Assembly (NCBI RefSeq): GCF_041146395.1
Contig: NC_090990.1
Span: 46,448,001 to 46,512,000, forward strand
Length of the DNA stretch: 64,000 bases
Direction: 5' to 3'
Origin: Eulemur rufifrons
Taxonomy: Eukaryota > Chordata > Mammalia > Primates > Lemuridae
This document shows, piece after piece, positions 54,601-64,000 of this stretch (the first letter of the stretch is position 1; every line of letters begins with the position of its first letter). A program made the position numbers and the translations under genes. The notes below the pieces were generated by a model. It searched no databases. It saw nothing but the letters and a program-made list of their open reading frames with translations, and was not told the DNA's origin.

Positions 54601-56144
54601 TCATATAACCGTTCTTGTCCCAAATAAGAAGCTGGGCTAGTAGGCCATGAGGAGCCCCAATACCCTCAGCTGCTTATTAGCCCTACCATGTGCCCAGCAG
54701 AAGTATGGGGGATGACACAAGAAAACAGCATGGTGCCACCATCCCAAATCTCTTGATGATCAGAGAGTTGTCTTACTGTGATGCTTCCTGCCTTTTTGGT
54801 GAACTTGTAGAATAAAATTTAGACTGAGGCTGCATATTTAGAAAGAGAAATTATATATTGTGGTTAGCATAATAATTACATTTTGTGTAACCTACTGGAG
54901 ATCCTGGGACAGCTTTTCCTGAAAGAAATCATGATCTGGGAACTGCCTTACCACCTAGATAGACAGGAAAGGGAAGAGGGTTGGTTCTACCAATGGTGCT
55001 TGCTTGTGTCTTAGGCAGACTTCCAGTCCGAGAAATAAAAATAATTGTAGGGCAATTTTAATCTTTACTGAACTCTCTTGAAGCACATCAGAGGGAATCC
55101 CAAATGCACAGCAAAACATCTTAGAATTGCCTTCCCTCTCTCTCTCTAGATAAATATATATCACACATTTATCGCTCCCTCCACCTAATTTCTTTCCTCT
55201 CTCTTTCTATATTCCTCCCAAACTCTCTTAAGCCCAACTACAAGAACACTTGTCTTTTCACCCCAGCTCCCTCCCCCCTTTTCTGGATTTATTCCTCCTG
55301 TGACTGGTAGCTCTCTCTCCCCTTTCTAAAGTAAATCAATTTCACATTTCTGGCCCCCTACTCCAATCAACACCACATTATTTTTATATTTGTGGCAGAG
55401 GTTTAATAGGCAGAATGAGGGGGTGTTTTGCAGAGGCTAAAATACCCAGGAGAAAGATTTGTTTTCTTTGTCATCTGAACAGCAAACACTTTTAGCCTCT
55501 AAGGAGAGTGAAGCTGGCAAAGTTTCTTCCTGGTGGCTCCCATACTTTTGGCCACTGCTCACCCTAAAAATATAAGGCTTCCCATATTACAGAAGCTTAA
55601 TGTAAATGACTGGCTTTCCCTTTTATGCATAGCAAATTTAAGTTCAGATTCCTTTATGCATCCAAGGTGGTCAACCACAAGAATGCTATTTGTTTCTAAC
55701 GCCTGTCTTCCTCGCTAACTCTTAGAGGGCTGGGGTCCTGGCCATCCAGTTGACCATCGGCCCTGCCCCTGGAAAATGGAATGCACTCATTTATTATTGT
55801 ATTGGGGATTTGTTGAAGTGAATTTGAATGTGAGCATAAATTTCTCAAAGGATCTTTTAGCTCCTTGCACCAAGTGTAAACCAAATCAAAATCATGAAAT
55901 CTGGAGCATACACAATTGCATTTTACCCTGATTCAAGCCACCATAAAAATGGGTGACCAGAAGCAATCTTCCCCTCGTAGATTTTTCTCCAACATCTACC
56001 CTGCAAGCCAAAGATAAGATCTTTAAGGTACAGGAAAAATGATTTATTTATTTTTTTCCTTTGAAGGAAGTGACCAGATGCAAAGTTTGCAGACCCAACT
56101 CCCAACAGCTCCCAGCCCATTCTGGCATTTGAAGAGTTAATCTG

Positions 56145-56158
56145 CTGCCACCTAGTGG
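56145..56158 (-). promoter_or_regulatory. Perfect CTCF-type core
   Basis: Minus strand CCACTAGGTGGCAG fits CCASYAGRKGGCRS at all 14 positions. It lies in single-copy looking DNA, not in a known repeat, so it could be an ancestral site. Binding not shown. Confidence 0.6.
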
Positions 56159-56330
56159 CTCTTGGCCAACCTACGGGGACCCCCGGCTCACGGCTCACGT
56201 TAGACAGATGAGGGTGACTGGGGTGGGAGTAGGGTGCCTGGGTGAAGGGGGCAAGGTTCTGGAGTGGCTTTGTCTTCCTGCCCCAGAGGACTAGTTAGAA
56301 GGGTTGGCTTTTTTGAAAGCATATTCATTC

Positions 56331-56353
56331 TGTCTCTCTCTCTCTCTCTCTCT
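56331..56353 (+). repeat. (TC)n microsatellite
   Basis: About 11 TC units followed by a C-rich run. Confidence 0.9.
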
Positions 56354-56838
56354 TCCCCCCTCTCAGGCAACTAGGGCCTGTTTCCTGCAGACCTGAGGCA
56401 AAGCAGTAGTTCAGGCTGGGATTTCTTGCAAGTTTTCCACTGTGGGGTGCCGCAACAGCTGTGACCCTGGCTTGATTTTGATGTAGACTTCAAGGGCGCC
56501 GTCCCCAGCGGGGAGAACATTTTTACCTCAGGAGCCTATTCACATTGGTAGCCTTGGCAGGGAAAGTTCCAGAAGCTTTGATTACACAAATACCTCTGCT
56601 AGGTACAGACCCGTCTTGGCAACCTGGGGAGAGGGAATGTGCACATGGGCTGATTAAACCAAACGACCCGTTTCCTTTGCTGGGGCTGGGGGCTGGGGGT
56701 CTTCAGCTTGGAAATGATTTTTTCCTTGGCTGTGTTGCCTGGAAACTTTGAGGGTTTAATTAGGACTGGGGAGGGTTTTGGCTTCTGCAGCTGCCTCTGC
56801 TCTCCCCCAGGGTTACTGAGTGAGAATGTGTGCGTGCC

Positions 56839-56866
56839 TGTGTGTGTGTGTGTGTGTGTGTGTGTG
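56839..56866 (+). repeat. (GT)n microsatellite
   Basis: About 14 uninterrupted GT units. Likely length-polymorphic. Confidence 0.92.
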
Positions 56867-57653
56867 AGTCCCCCGCAGTGCAGGCCAAAGCCGTCTGGAG
56901 AAGTGAATTGTGTACCGAGGCAGATGTGGCTCTTTTTATTTCAATTGATTTCAGTTAATAACTTTTAACCTTCTGAACCACAGTGAGGCTGCGTGTGGTT
57001 TATGTATGGTGTACTAGAGCCTGGACAACTAAGTGGAAGTGCTGGCTGTTACCTTACTGCCTCCATCCATCTAGGGCCGATCTTTGGAACATTTTCTAAA
57101 TGTTCCCAAGCAAATCCAGGAAGGAGGCCCTCCGTCCGTGTCTGCCTAACTCTGTGAGTTCCAGGGAAGTAAGACAGAGCCGGGCCTGCCCCAAAGCAAT
57201 CATCTTACTTCGTTAGGAAAGAAAAGTCAGAGCAAACAAATGAAAATACAATATTTGTAATCTTTTATTAACTTCAACAGCCTTTATTAATCCTATATTA
57301 ATCTCAACATGACCAATCAGTTACTCTTTCATTTGGAGATTTGGAAGGATTGAGGAAGAATTTTCTTTTCTGTTTTTCTTTGGTATGTATATGTGTTTGT
57401 TTATTTTTCAACTGCTAATGTTATACATAAATCTAATCTGATTATAAAAGAATTAAATACAGAAGTATAACTCCTCTTGCTCAAAGACAGATTTTTCCAG
57501 CTGGGGTCAAGTAGGCATAAGCATATTTTGGTCCACTTTTTTTCCTTCCCTTCTTCTTTTCCTTCCTCCCTTCCTTGCCTTGTCCCTTCAGAGGAAGATG
57601 TAGAGACAGCTTTATGGAGTGCATGGAACTGAGCCACCACACACCATGTGTAT

Positions 57654-58108
57654 TGTTAGTTTGCTAGAGCTGCCGTCATAAAGTGCCACAGTGTGGGTGG
57701 CTTAGGCCAGAGAGGTGTGTTGTCTCACAGCTCCAGATGCTAGAATCCAAGGCCAAAGTGTCGGCAGGGTTAGTTCCTTCTGAGGGCTATGACGGACACT
57801 CTGTTCCATGGCTCTCTTAGCTTCTGTGGTTTGCTGACAATTTTTGATGTTTCTTGATTTGTAAATGCATCACCCTGATCTCTGCCTTCATGTCCCCATG
57901 GTGTTCTCCCTGTGTGTGTGTCTGTCTCTGTGTCCAAATGTCCTCTTTTTATAAGGACACCAGTCCTATTGGACTAGGGCCCACCCTAATGACCTCATTT
58001 TAACTTGATTAGCTCGGTGAAGACCCTGTCACCAGATAAGGTCACATTCTGAAGTACTTTGGGTTAGGTCTTCAACATTGTTTGAGGGACACAATCCAAC
58101 ACATAACA
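57654..58108 (-). mobile_element. MLT1-type LTR (minus)
   Basis: Reverse LTR with the MLT1 block order: 'gctagagctgccgtcataaa', 'gtgtcggcagggttagttcc', 'ataaggacaccagtcctatt', 'gggcccaccctaatgacctc', 'agataaggtcacattctgaa', 'gggacacaatccaacacata'. About 455 bp. No clear 5-bp duplication. Ancient retrovirus-like solo LTR. Confidence 0.85.
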
Positions 58109-58515
58109 CCACATAAAGCAACGGCTATGTGCCCTTGGTGCTGTGCTAGCACGCAGAAGGGAGTACAAAAAAAATATCCAATGACAGGATATATGGCCTT
58201 GGTAACATAACTACTTTTTTTCTTTTAAAATGTAATGCTTGTTTTCATTAACACCGTATATGCACATTTACGAAAGAGTCAATAGTTTTACAAGGCATAT
58301 TATGAAAATAGTATACCTGCCATGTAGCGCCCCCACTACATGCCCTCTAATGCAACCTCTTTCAACTCCTCTGATTCTGTTAATATGTAACTGTAAATTT
58401 CCAAATAATAGTTTGATGTTGCTACATGAGCTTTCAATTATAGACATTGTTTATTGGCTTCCCAACATAGAAGATGGGGACTGGGCTCTCTGTAGGTCCC
58501 AATCCACCTCTACCT

Positions 58516-58549
<34 letters not shown>

Positions 58550-59650
58550 CTGGTATTCCATCTGCCCCATATTGTATTATGATTTGGTTAGATCAATATC
58601 TAATGTTTACATCACCATGACTATGCAAATGCTGTAAATGGCTAAGTCGTGTGGAATACCAAGAATACTTTTTCTTTCCTGCATGATATTTTCCCCACCT
58701 GGAGTGAATAATTGGCTTGTTTTTCACTTGCTTGGTTTTTTAATGTACTAATCAAACTCAAATTCTGCCCCAGGTGTGTCAGTCTCTCAATATATCCAAA
58801 CACACTAGTTGCCATTGATTCCATCTCATTGAGATCCCTCCCAGAGCCCTCTGACCTGCTCTATCTAGCCTGGTACTGAGGGTGACATGATTGTCTTCTA
58901 GGGAACCCTCAGTTTAGGCGTTTCCTCTTGGGTTGATCAGATGCCCAGGGAAGACTCTTCCATTGGCTACTTGAAGAGTGTATGCACGGCAGCTGTGTTC
59001 TGGGAGCCGAGTGTGAGAAAGACACTGGGACCCAAATATTCGGTCAGCCCATTAATGTTCCTTTAATCCCTCTGTTTTCAGTACAACAACCTCCTATACC
59101 TCAACTCTCCCTGGCATCTCCAGTTCAGAAATCCCTTGGTTACTGTCTCCGGAAGATAAATCCTTCCTATCATTTACTGCAGTGGAGAAGGAGTCACATG
59201 GCTACATGGCCTGGGGGAGGGGTAGGGATCTAACTGCTTCTAAAACTCTTTCCCCCAACTCTCTTATTTCAGCCCCACCTTCACTCTCACCTCTAGAGGT
59301 ACCAGGTGCCACAAGTCCCTGAGCTTCTTCACTGCTCCAAATGTAAACCAGGTCACTTTTGGAGTTTCCCCACGGCAGGTTCGGTGTGCGGCTTTACTGG
59401 GTCTGGCAGGCCAGCCGCCAGTCTTGCCCGCTTCAACTTCCAGGGTTTTGCCGTTTTCTCCTTTCTCATTCTCTTGTTTTTGTGTTAGCAGCTTTTAGGA
59501 AGAAAGAGAGCTCAACGTATGCGTCCAATTTTCCAGCTTTACCTCTAAAGCCATTTTTGTTTTTAAGCAACCTGTCCTGGAGACATTCTCAAACTCCAAG
59601 GAGTCACCCTAGTCCCAGGCTATCTGGATGTTGTGGGTGAGTTTAGGGAT
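58109..59650. other. No gene seen; unassigned DNA with a (CA)n run
   Basis: Contains the (CA)n microsatellite at 58517-58547. Short frames only (up to 93 codons at 59359-59640), no recognised domain. Confidence 0.45.
58517..58547 (+). repeat. (CA)n microsatellite
   Basis: About 15 uninterrupted CA units. Confidence 0.92.
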
Positions 59651-59659
59651 AGGAAAGCC

Positions 59660-60110
59660 CTTCAGAGATACAGCCATTTGTGACAACATGGCTGAACCCG
59701 GAGGACATGAGTGAAACTAGCCAGACACAAAAAGAAAAATGCTGCACAATCTCACTTATGTGTGGGATCTAAAAGAGTCACTTGCATAGAAACAGAGACT
59801 AGAATGGTGCTTACTGGGGGTGGAGAGCAGGAGGAAATGGGGAGATACAGGTCAAAGGGTACAAACATGCAGTTATGTACGATAAGTCTAGGGAGCTAAT
59901 ATAGAGCCTGAGAGCTACAATTAATAATACTGTATATTGTGCACTGGAAATTTGCTAAGAGAGATTTCAGGTGCTCTCACAACCCCTTCCCCACAAAAAA
60001 GGTAGCTATATGAGGAAATGGATATATTAATTTGCTTAATTATGGTAATCATTTCACTATATATATCAAAACATCATGTTTTATACCTTAAAATATATAT
60101 AATAACAAAG
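59660..60110 (+). repeat. L1MA-type 3' end (plus)
   Basis: 'gacaacatggctgaacccgg', 'ctagccagacacaaaaagaa', 'caatctcacttatgtgtggg', 'acagagactagaatggtgct', 'ggtaatcatttcactatata' follow the 3' UTR of older primate/mammalian L1M subfamilies. Confidence 0.85.
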
Positions 60111-60329
60111 AGAAGGCTTTTAATATGCTTTGTTTATTATATGAACATATGCACACATGTTCACACACACAAATACCAACACTCACCCCAGCCATCTTCT
60201 CTGCATAATTTATAGTTAATCTGGGCTGAATACTTGGATTCACCAGCCGGATACTTATTTTGTTCTCCGTGTAATTCTCTTAGATATCCCCAATTCTTGC
60301 TTTTCCTCCTCTCCAATTTATTCTTGACA
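60111..60329. other. No gene or clear repeat seen
   Basis: Short AT-rich to mixed stretch. Nothing annotatable. Confidence 0.4.
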
Positions 60330-60825
60330 GTACAGCCAAAGTGCCCCTTTTAAAATGCAAATCCAGTAATTGTATGTTCTTCCCCTACTTCAGAGCCTTT
60401 AATGTCTTCTCATCGTCCCTTTGGACTTTACGTGAGTAAAGGGTAAAGTCCAAAACTCTGTTCTCGTCCTGTAAGTCCCCTCCCACAGTCTGGGCCCTGG
60501 CCACCCGTCCGGCCTCATGTTAGTGTCCTCCTCTTGTGCTTGGCTTTGGCTTCTTGGCCTTCCTCAGCCCTGTTAGGCTCTTGCACATGCTCTGTTCTCT
60601 GTCTGAAAGCTCTCTTCCCTCGGCTTCCATGTGCACTAGGTAAAATCCCACATTACACACTGCCAGGACACCCACACTCTTGCTTTGAGAGCACTTTAGT
60701 TACGTGTCCAGGCTAGACTGGAAGCATCACGAGCACAGTGGTTTTTTTGTCTTGTTCACATCATAACTTCAGTGCCTGGCATATCATAGGAGGTATTCAA
60801 TAGGTGTTGATTTAGTGAATTATAC
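60330..60825 (-). repeat. L2 3' region (minus)
   Basis: Well preserved block order for L2: 'acttcagagcctttaatgtc', 'agggtaaagtccaaaactct', 'ctgggccctggccacccgtc', 'gactggaagcatcacgagca', 'tgcctggcatatcataggag', 'ttcaataggtgttgatttag'. Confidence 0.8.
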
Positions 60826-61844
60826 TTTTTACCTTAGATTATTCCAATCTTTGCTCCCACTCTTACTCCCAGCATACGCTCCATTCTAACTCTATAGTTC
60901 TAATAGGGGAAAATATTACCTAAATATTAAGAGTTTTTGGCCTGGAAAGATGCTTATAATTCTTTTTCTGGAAAATGAGGCTTGGTGCCTCTCTCTCTTC
61001 CCTGTGGAAAACAGTCCTAGACTGTCTTCAGGACATTGGAGGAGGCGATCAAATGTCTCTCGGCTTATTCTGCTCGCTCTAAAAGCAGAGATGCTTTTAT
61101 AAAACCCCCATGATTATAAGGAAAAATGGAAAGACTTAATTTTTGTTTTTCATAGGCAATCGGGGAAACTGGTTGGAGTGATGAAGTTAGCAGGTCATAT
61201 GAGGATTCTCATAAAATAAACTAAACAGAGGTTTCTGTTGCAAGATTACAGTTGTCATAAGACATGGAAAGGTCACTCCAGATTTTTTTTCTCATTGCTT
61301 TTTTTACATGAGAGAAAAAGCGTTTCCCATTATACGCAATAATTGAAAGTGTAAAACTGAAACTATTTGTTTCCTCATCTATAAAATGAGAAGGTTGAAC
61401 TAAGTGCCCTCGAAAGGCTGCTCTAAAACTGTATGACCTTATTCTATGATTCTTTATAAAAAGTTCACAAAAACTTCTGATTTTCTGAAAATACATTGCT
61501 CTTGAGGAAATCAAAATTTTATTGCAGGGTTTTTTAAAAATATAAACACCTTTATGAACTTGATAGGGAATCAAGTGGAGAATACTGTAGATTTGAGATC
61601 TGCCAACAATGGCACCATTCTCAAGAGTTCAATAGCCAGTATTTTAATACTCAGCATAGAACTGCATCAGAGCTAGAAGGGCTGAAATCTGTAGTAGCAG
61701 TTTTGGAATTTTATGACTTTGCATAGGAAAAGAAATGAAATGATACCTGCATGAATGAAAAGGATTAAGTTTCCTAGACTTTAAAGTAAACAAATAAAGG
61801 ACTATGTGATACTCCATATTATTATTCAGCAAATAATTGCTCCC
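60826..61844. other. No gene seen; unassigned DNA
   Basis: Single-copy looking sequence. The minus-strand 117-codon frame at 61221-61574 has no recognised domain. Confidence 0.45.
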
Positions 61845-62175
61845 TTTCTCCTCCCACTATGGGCCTTCTCCATTGACGCTGGGTGCAACCATGCAATTTG
61901 CTTTGACCAATAAAATGTTTGTGGACATGACGTAAGTTTTAAGTGTGCTTGCTTGGTTTAGCTTCAATCTTGTGCACTGGTGACCTGCCTTGAGATGCAC
62001 ATGGGTAGCTACTATCTCTTTAGCCAACCACAAAATAAACAAATAGGGGGCAAATATAAACAGAGAACCTCCCAGCTGAGCTCAGCCAAACTCAGCCAAA
62101 TCACAGTTGATCAGCAAATCTTTGATCATGAAAATAAATGCTTGTTGTTTAAGCCACTGAGTTTTGAAGTAATTA
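61845..62175 (+). repeat. Old interspersed repeat, target of the mariner
   Basis: Contains 'ggttgcacccagcg' in reverse and an end 'gttgtttaagccactgagtt', a theme of several old mammalian repeats. Family not identified. It ends abruptly at the mariner junction. Confidence 0.4.
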
Positions 62176-63241
62176 TTTAGGTCATTACATATGAAATGTC
62201 AAATTTTGAATCAAAAATGTAGTTTATTGTATCTCAAACAAGAAGCAGTATAATTAATGAAAGTATGCACCTAAACAGTTTTGCCTTCGTAACAGTAGCT
62301 TGTTTATGCCAGCAGCAAAGAAGCCTGGAGAGCAAGTAGCAATGAAATAGCTTTCCACAGCTTGTTGAGAACTGAATGTTTTTCCTTGTAAGAAGTGGTC
62401 CAAAGCCTGGAAGAAGTGCTAGTCAGTTGGTTCAAGGTCTGGTGAATACAGTTAATGACAGAGAGTTTCCAAGTCCAGCCTCTGTAGTTTGAGCAGAATT
62501 GTTTGTGCAACATGTGGTCAAGTGTTGCCTTGAAAGAGGATCAGCCTGTCTCTATTGACCAATCTCAGCTGCTTAATTACAAGCATCCTCATCATTTCGT
62601 CCAATTGGTTGCAGTAGACATCCGCTGTCATCAATTAACCAGGTTTCATGAAGCTATAGTGGATAATACCAGTGCTGGACCACCAAACAGACACCATTAG
62701 CTTTTTTTAATGAATATTCAGTTTTGGGCTGTGTTCTGGCACTTCATCGTTATCCAACCATTGTGCCAAACACTTGTGATTGTCAAAAAGAATCTATTTC
62801 ACACGTAGGTTGGGATGGATTCACTTCCACTACAGCTTTCAGCTCATCATTATCCACTTTGGTCTCAGGTCACCCACGTGGCTCATTTTCAAGATTAAAA
62901 TCACCAGAATAGAACTTCTCAAACCATCGACATACTGTGCATTCATTAGCCTCATCCTTCCCAAACACTTCATTGACATTTTGAGCAGTCTGCACTGCAT
63001 TGGTTCCACAGCGGAACTCATATTTGAAAATGACGTGAATTTTTGATTTATGTATGGTTTCACAAAAAATTGCTTTAAAAATTTTTGAAAGATAAACACA
63101 AGCCAAATCATGCATTTGAAATAATGAGGATGTATCTTCACAATAAAAATAAAACAAGAAGTGTCAAAATGAAATGTCAGAGATATCAGTTGTCAAACTT
63201 AGTACTTAAGGAAATCGGACATTTCATACTTAATAACCTAA
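62176..63241 (-). mobile_element. Mariner transposon (Hsmar2-like), about 1.07 kb
   Basis: Terminal inverted repeats TTAGGTCATTACATATGAAA (from 62177) and, on the other strand, TTAGGTTATTAAGTATGAAA (ending 63241) agree at 17 of 20 positions. TA dinucleotides flank it (62174-62175; 63242-63243), as mariners require. The coding strand is minus. At about 1.07 kb it is shorter than a full mariner of about 1.3 kb, and internal deletions are visible in the transposase. Confidence 0.88.
62290..63157 (-). pseudogene. Mariner transposase pseudogene
   Basis: The best-preserved part is 62870-63157: the N-terminal helix-turn-helix DNA-binding region, with TNAVQTAQNVNEVFGKDEAN and WFEKFYSGDFNLENEPRG, typical of the Hsmar1/Hsmar2 branch. 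The following block (ETKVDNDELKAVVEV-type) is readable just beyond a frame change near 62870. Downstream the catalytic domain is heavily broken by stops and deletions; the acidic catalytic triad cannot be followed. The C-terminal region is still visible near 62300-62420 in another frame. The enzyme would have cut and pasted the element by its inverted repeats. It is inactive. Confidence 0.82.
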
Positions 63242-63261
63242 TACAGATACTCGCATCTAAC

Positions 63262-64000
63262 AAGAAGAAAGATTTCAAATAAACAACCTAACTTTACAAC
63301 TTAAGGAACTACAAAAATGACAAAAAGCTAGCAGAGGGAGGAAATAATAAAGATTAGAGCAGAGATAAACAAAATATAGAAAAACTATAGGAAAAAATCA
63401 ATGCAACCAAAAGTTGGTTGTTTGAAAAAAAAAACCAACAAAATTGACAAACCTCTAGCTAGATAGACTAGGGAAAAAAGGAGAGAAGATTCAAATTACT
63501 AAAATCAGAAATGAAAGTAGGATATTACTACTGATTCTACAGAAATAAAAAGGATTTTAATACTATGCACACCAACAAACTAGATAACCTAGATGAAATG
63601 GGCAAATTTCTAAGATCACAAAACCTACCAGGACTAAATCATGAAGATATCAAAAATCTGAATATACCTATAACTAGAAAGGAGACTGAATCAGTATTCA
63701 AAAATCTCCCAAAAAAGAAAAGCCCTCAATCTGATGGCTTCACTGGTGAATTCTACCAAACATTTATAGAAGAATTTACACCAATCCTTCACAAACTTTT
63801 CCAAAAATTTGAAGAGGAGGGACTATTTCCTAACTCATTCTGTGAGGCCAGCATCACCCAACACCAAAATGAAAGACACTATAAGAAAAGAAAACTAAGG
63901 ACCAATAGCCCTTATGAACATTGATGCAAAAATCCTCAACAAAATACTTGGAAACCAAATTCAGCAGCATAATGAAAGGATTGAACACCATGGCAAGTGG
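63262..64000 (+). repeat. Old L1M ORF2 fragment, running off the window
   Basis: Plus-strand L1 ORF2 from the end of the endonuclease linker into the start of the reverse transcriptase. The best stretch, 63565-63924, reads NLDEMGKFLRSQNLPGLNHE and then KKKSPQSDGFTGEFYQTFIE, the conserved block before the RT palm. Stops and indels around 63300-63560 and after 63860. It continues beyond 64000. Confidence 0.88.

Larger units (their letters stand above)
54601..57650. other. Unassigned DNA, GC-richer in part, no gene seen
   Basis: About 3 kb without a clear transposon. It contains a CTCF-type core (56145-56158), a (TC)n run (56331-56353) and a (GT)n run (56839-56866). The block 55950-57000 is GC-richer than its surroundings. 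Frames at 55923-56198 and 56545-56968 have no recognised domain. Confidence 0.45.

Noticed and set aside
56331..56866. CRISPR-like or satellite array
   Set aside because: Only simple TC and GT dinucleotide runs; no spacer-repeat structure.

Overview
The window is mammalian nuclear DNA, almost certainly from a strepsirrhine primate and most likely a Malagasy lemur. The Alu copies at 8227-8596 and 32646-32936 have the lemur-type layout (the 8227 copy carries the long T-rich central linker), and the young L1 copies share one 3' UTR that matches the lemur L1 lineage. This assignment rests on family recall, not on a search. I found no host protein-coding gene, tRNA or rRNA gene and no CRISPR array. 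I cannot exclude that the window lies in an intron or holds short exons I do not recognise.

The centrepiece is a nearly full-length young L1 on the + strand at 15733-23610, flanked by a target-site duplication (TSD). Its 5' UTR is unusually long (about 2.6 kb). It carries three tandem monomers of about 194 bp, each with an inverted YY1-type motif, a perfect CTCF-type core just after the monomers, two long T-rich tracts, and a 366-codon open frame on the opposite strand. ORF1 has a single nonsense codon. ORF2 has one 1-base deletion, one nonsense codon and no visible ATG. A 5'-truncated sibling at 388-1454 (minus strand, perfect 15-bp TSD) has an undamaged ORF2 C-terminus. Older relatives are a twin-primed copy at 43426-44695 and two short 3' stubs (34814-34954, 46806-47014).

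The rest is layered repeat debris. A hAT-Charlie transposon (33505-36089) with a broken BED-finger transposase sits inside a retrovirus-like MaLR LTR and itself holds an L1 stub. A mariner (62176-63241) has clear inverted repeats and a broken transposase. MaLR-type solo LTRs lie at 13423-14093 (split by an Alu), 39538-39908 and 57654-58108. Two Tigger-type MITEs are at 10267-10616 and 14707-15040. There are also many MIR and L2 fragments, older L1M/HAL1 pieces, several Alus, a 7SL/Alu inverted chimera at 40335-40543 and a few microsatellites. The remaining sequence (notably 2706-5560, 10871-13420, 27760-31130, 36746-38360, 44980-46800 and 54600-57650) looks like ordinary single-copy intergenic or intronic DNA. 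One perfect CTCF-type core is seen at 56145-56158.

No multi-gene system is present. The functions encoded here are retrotransposition (L1 ORF1 and ORF2) and DNA transposition (Charlie, mariner), all damaged in these copies. The most interesting material is the architecture of the L1 promoter region.
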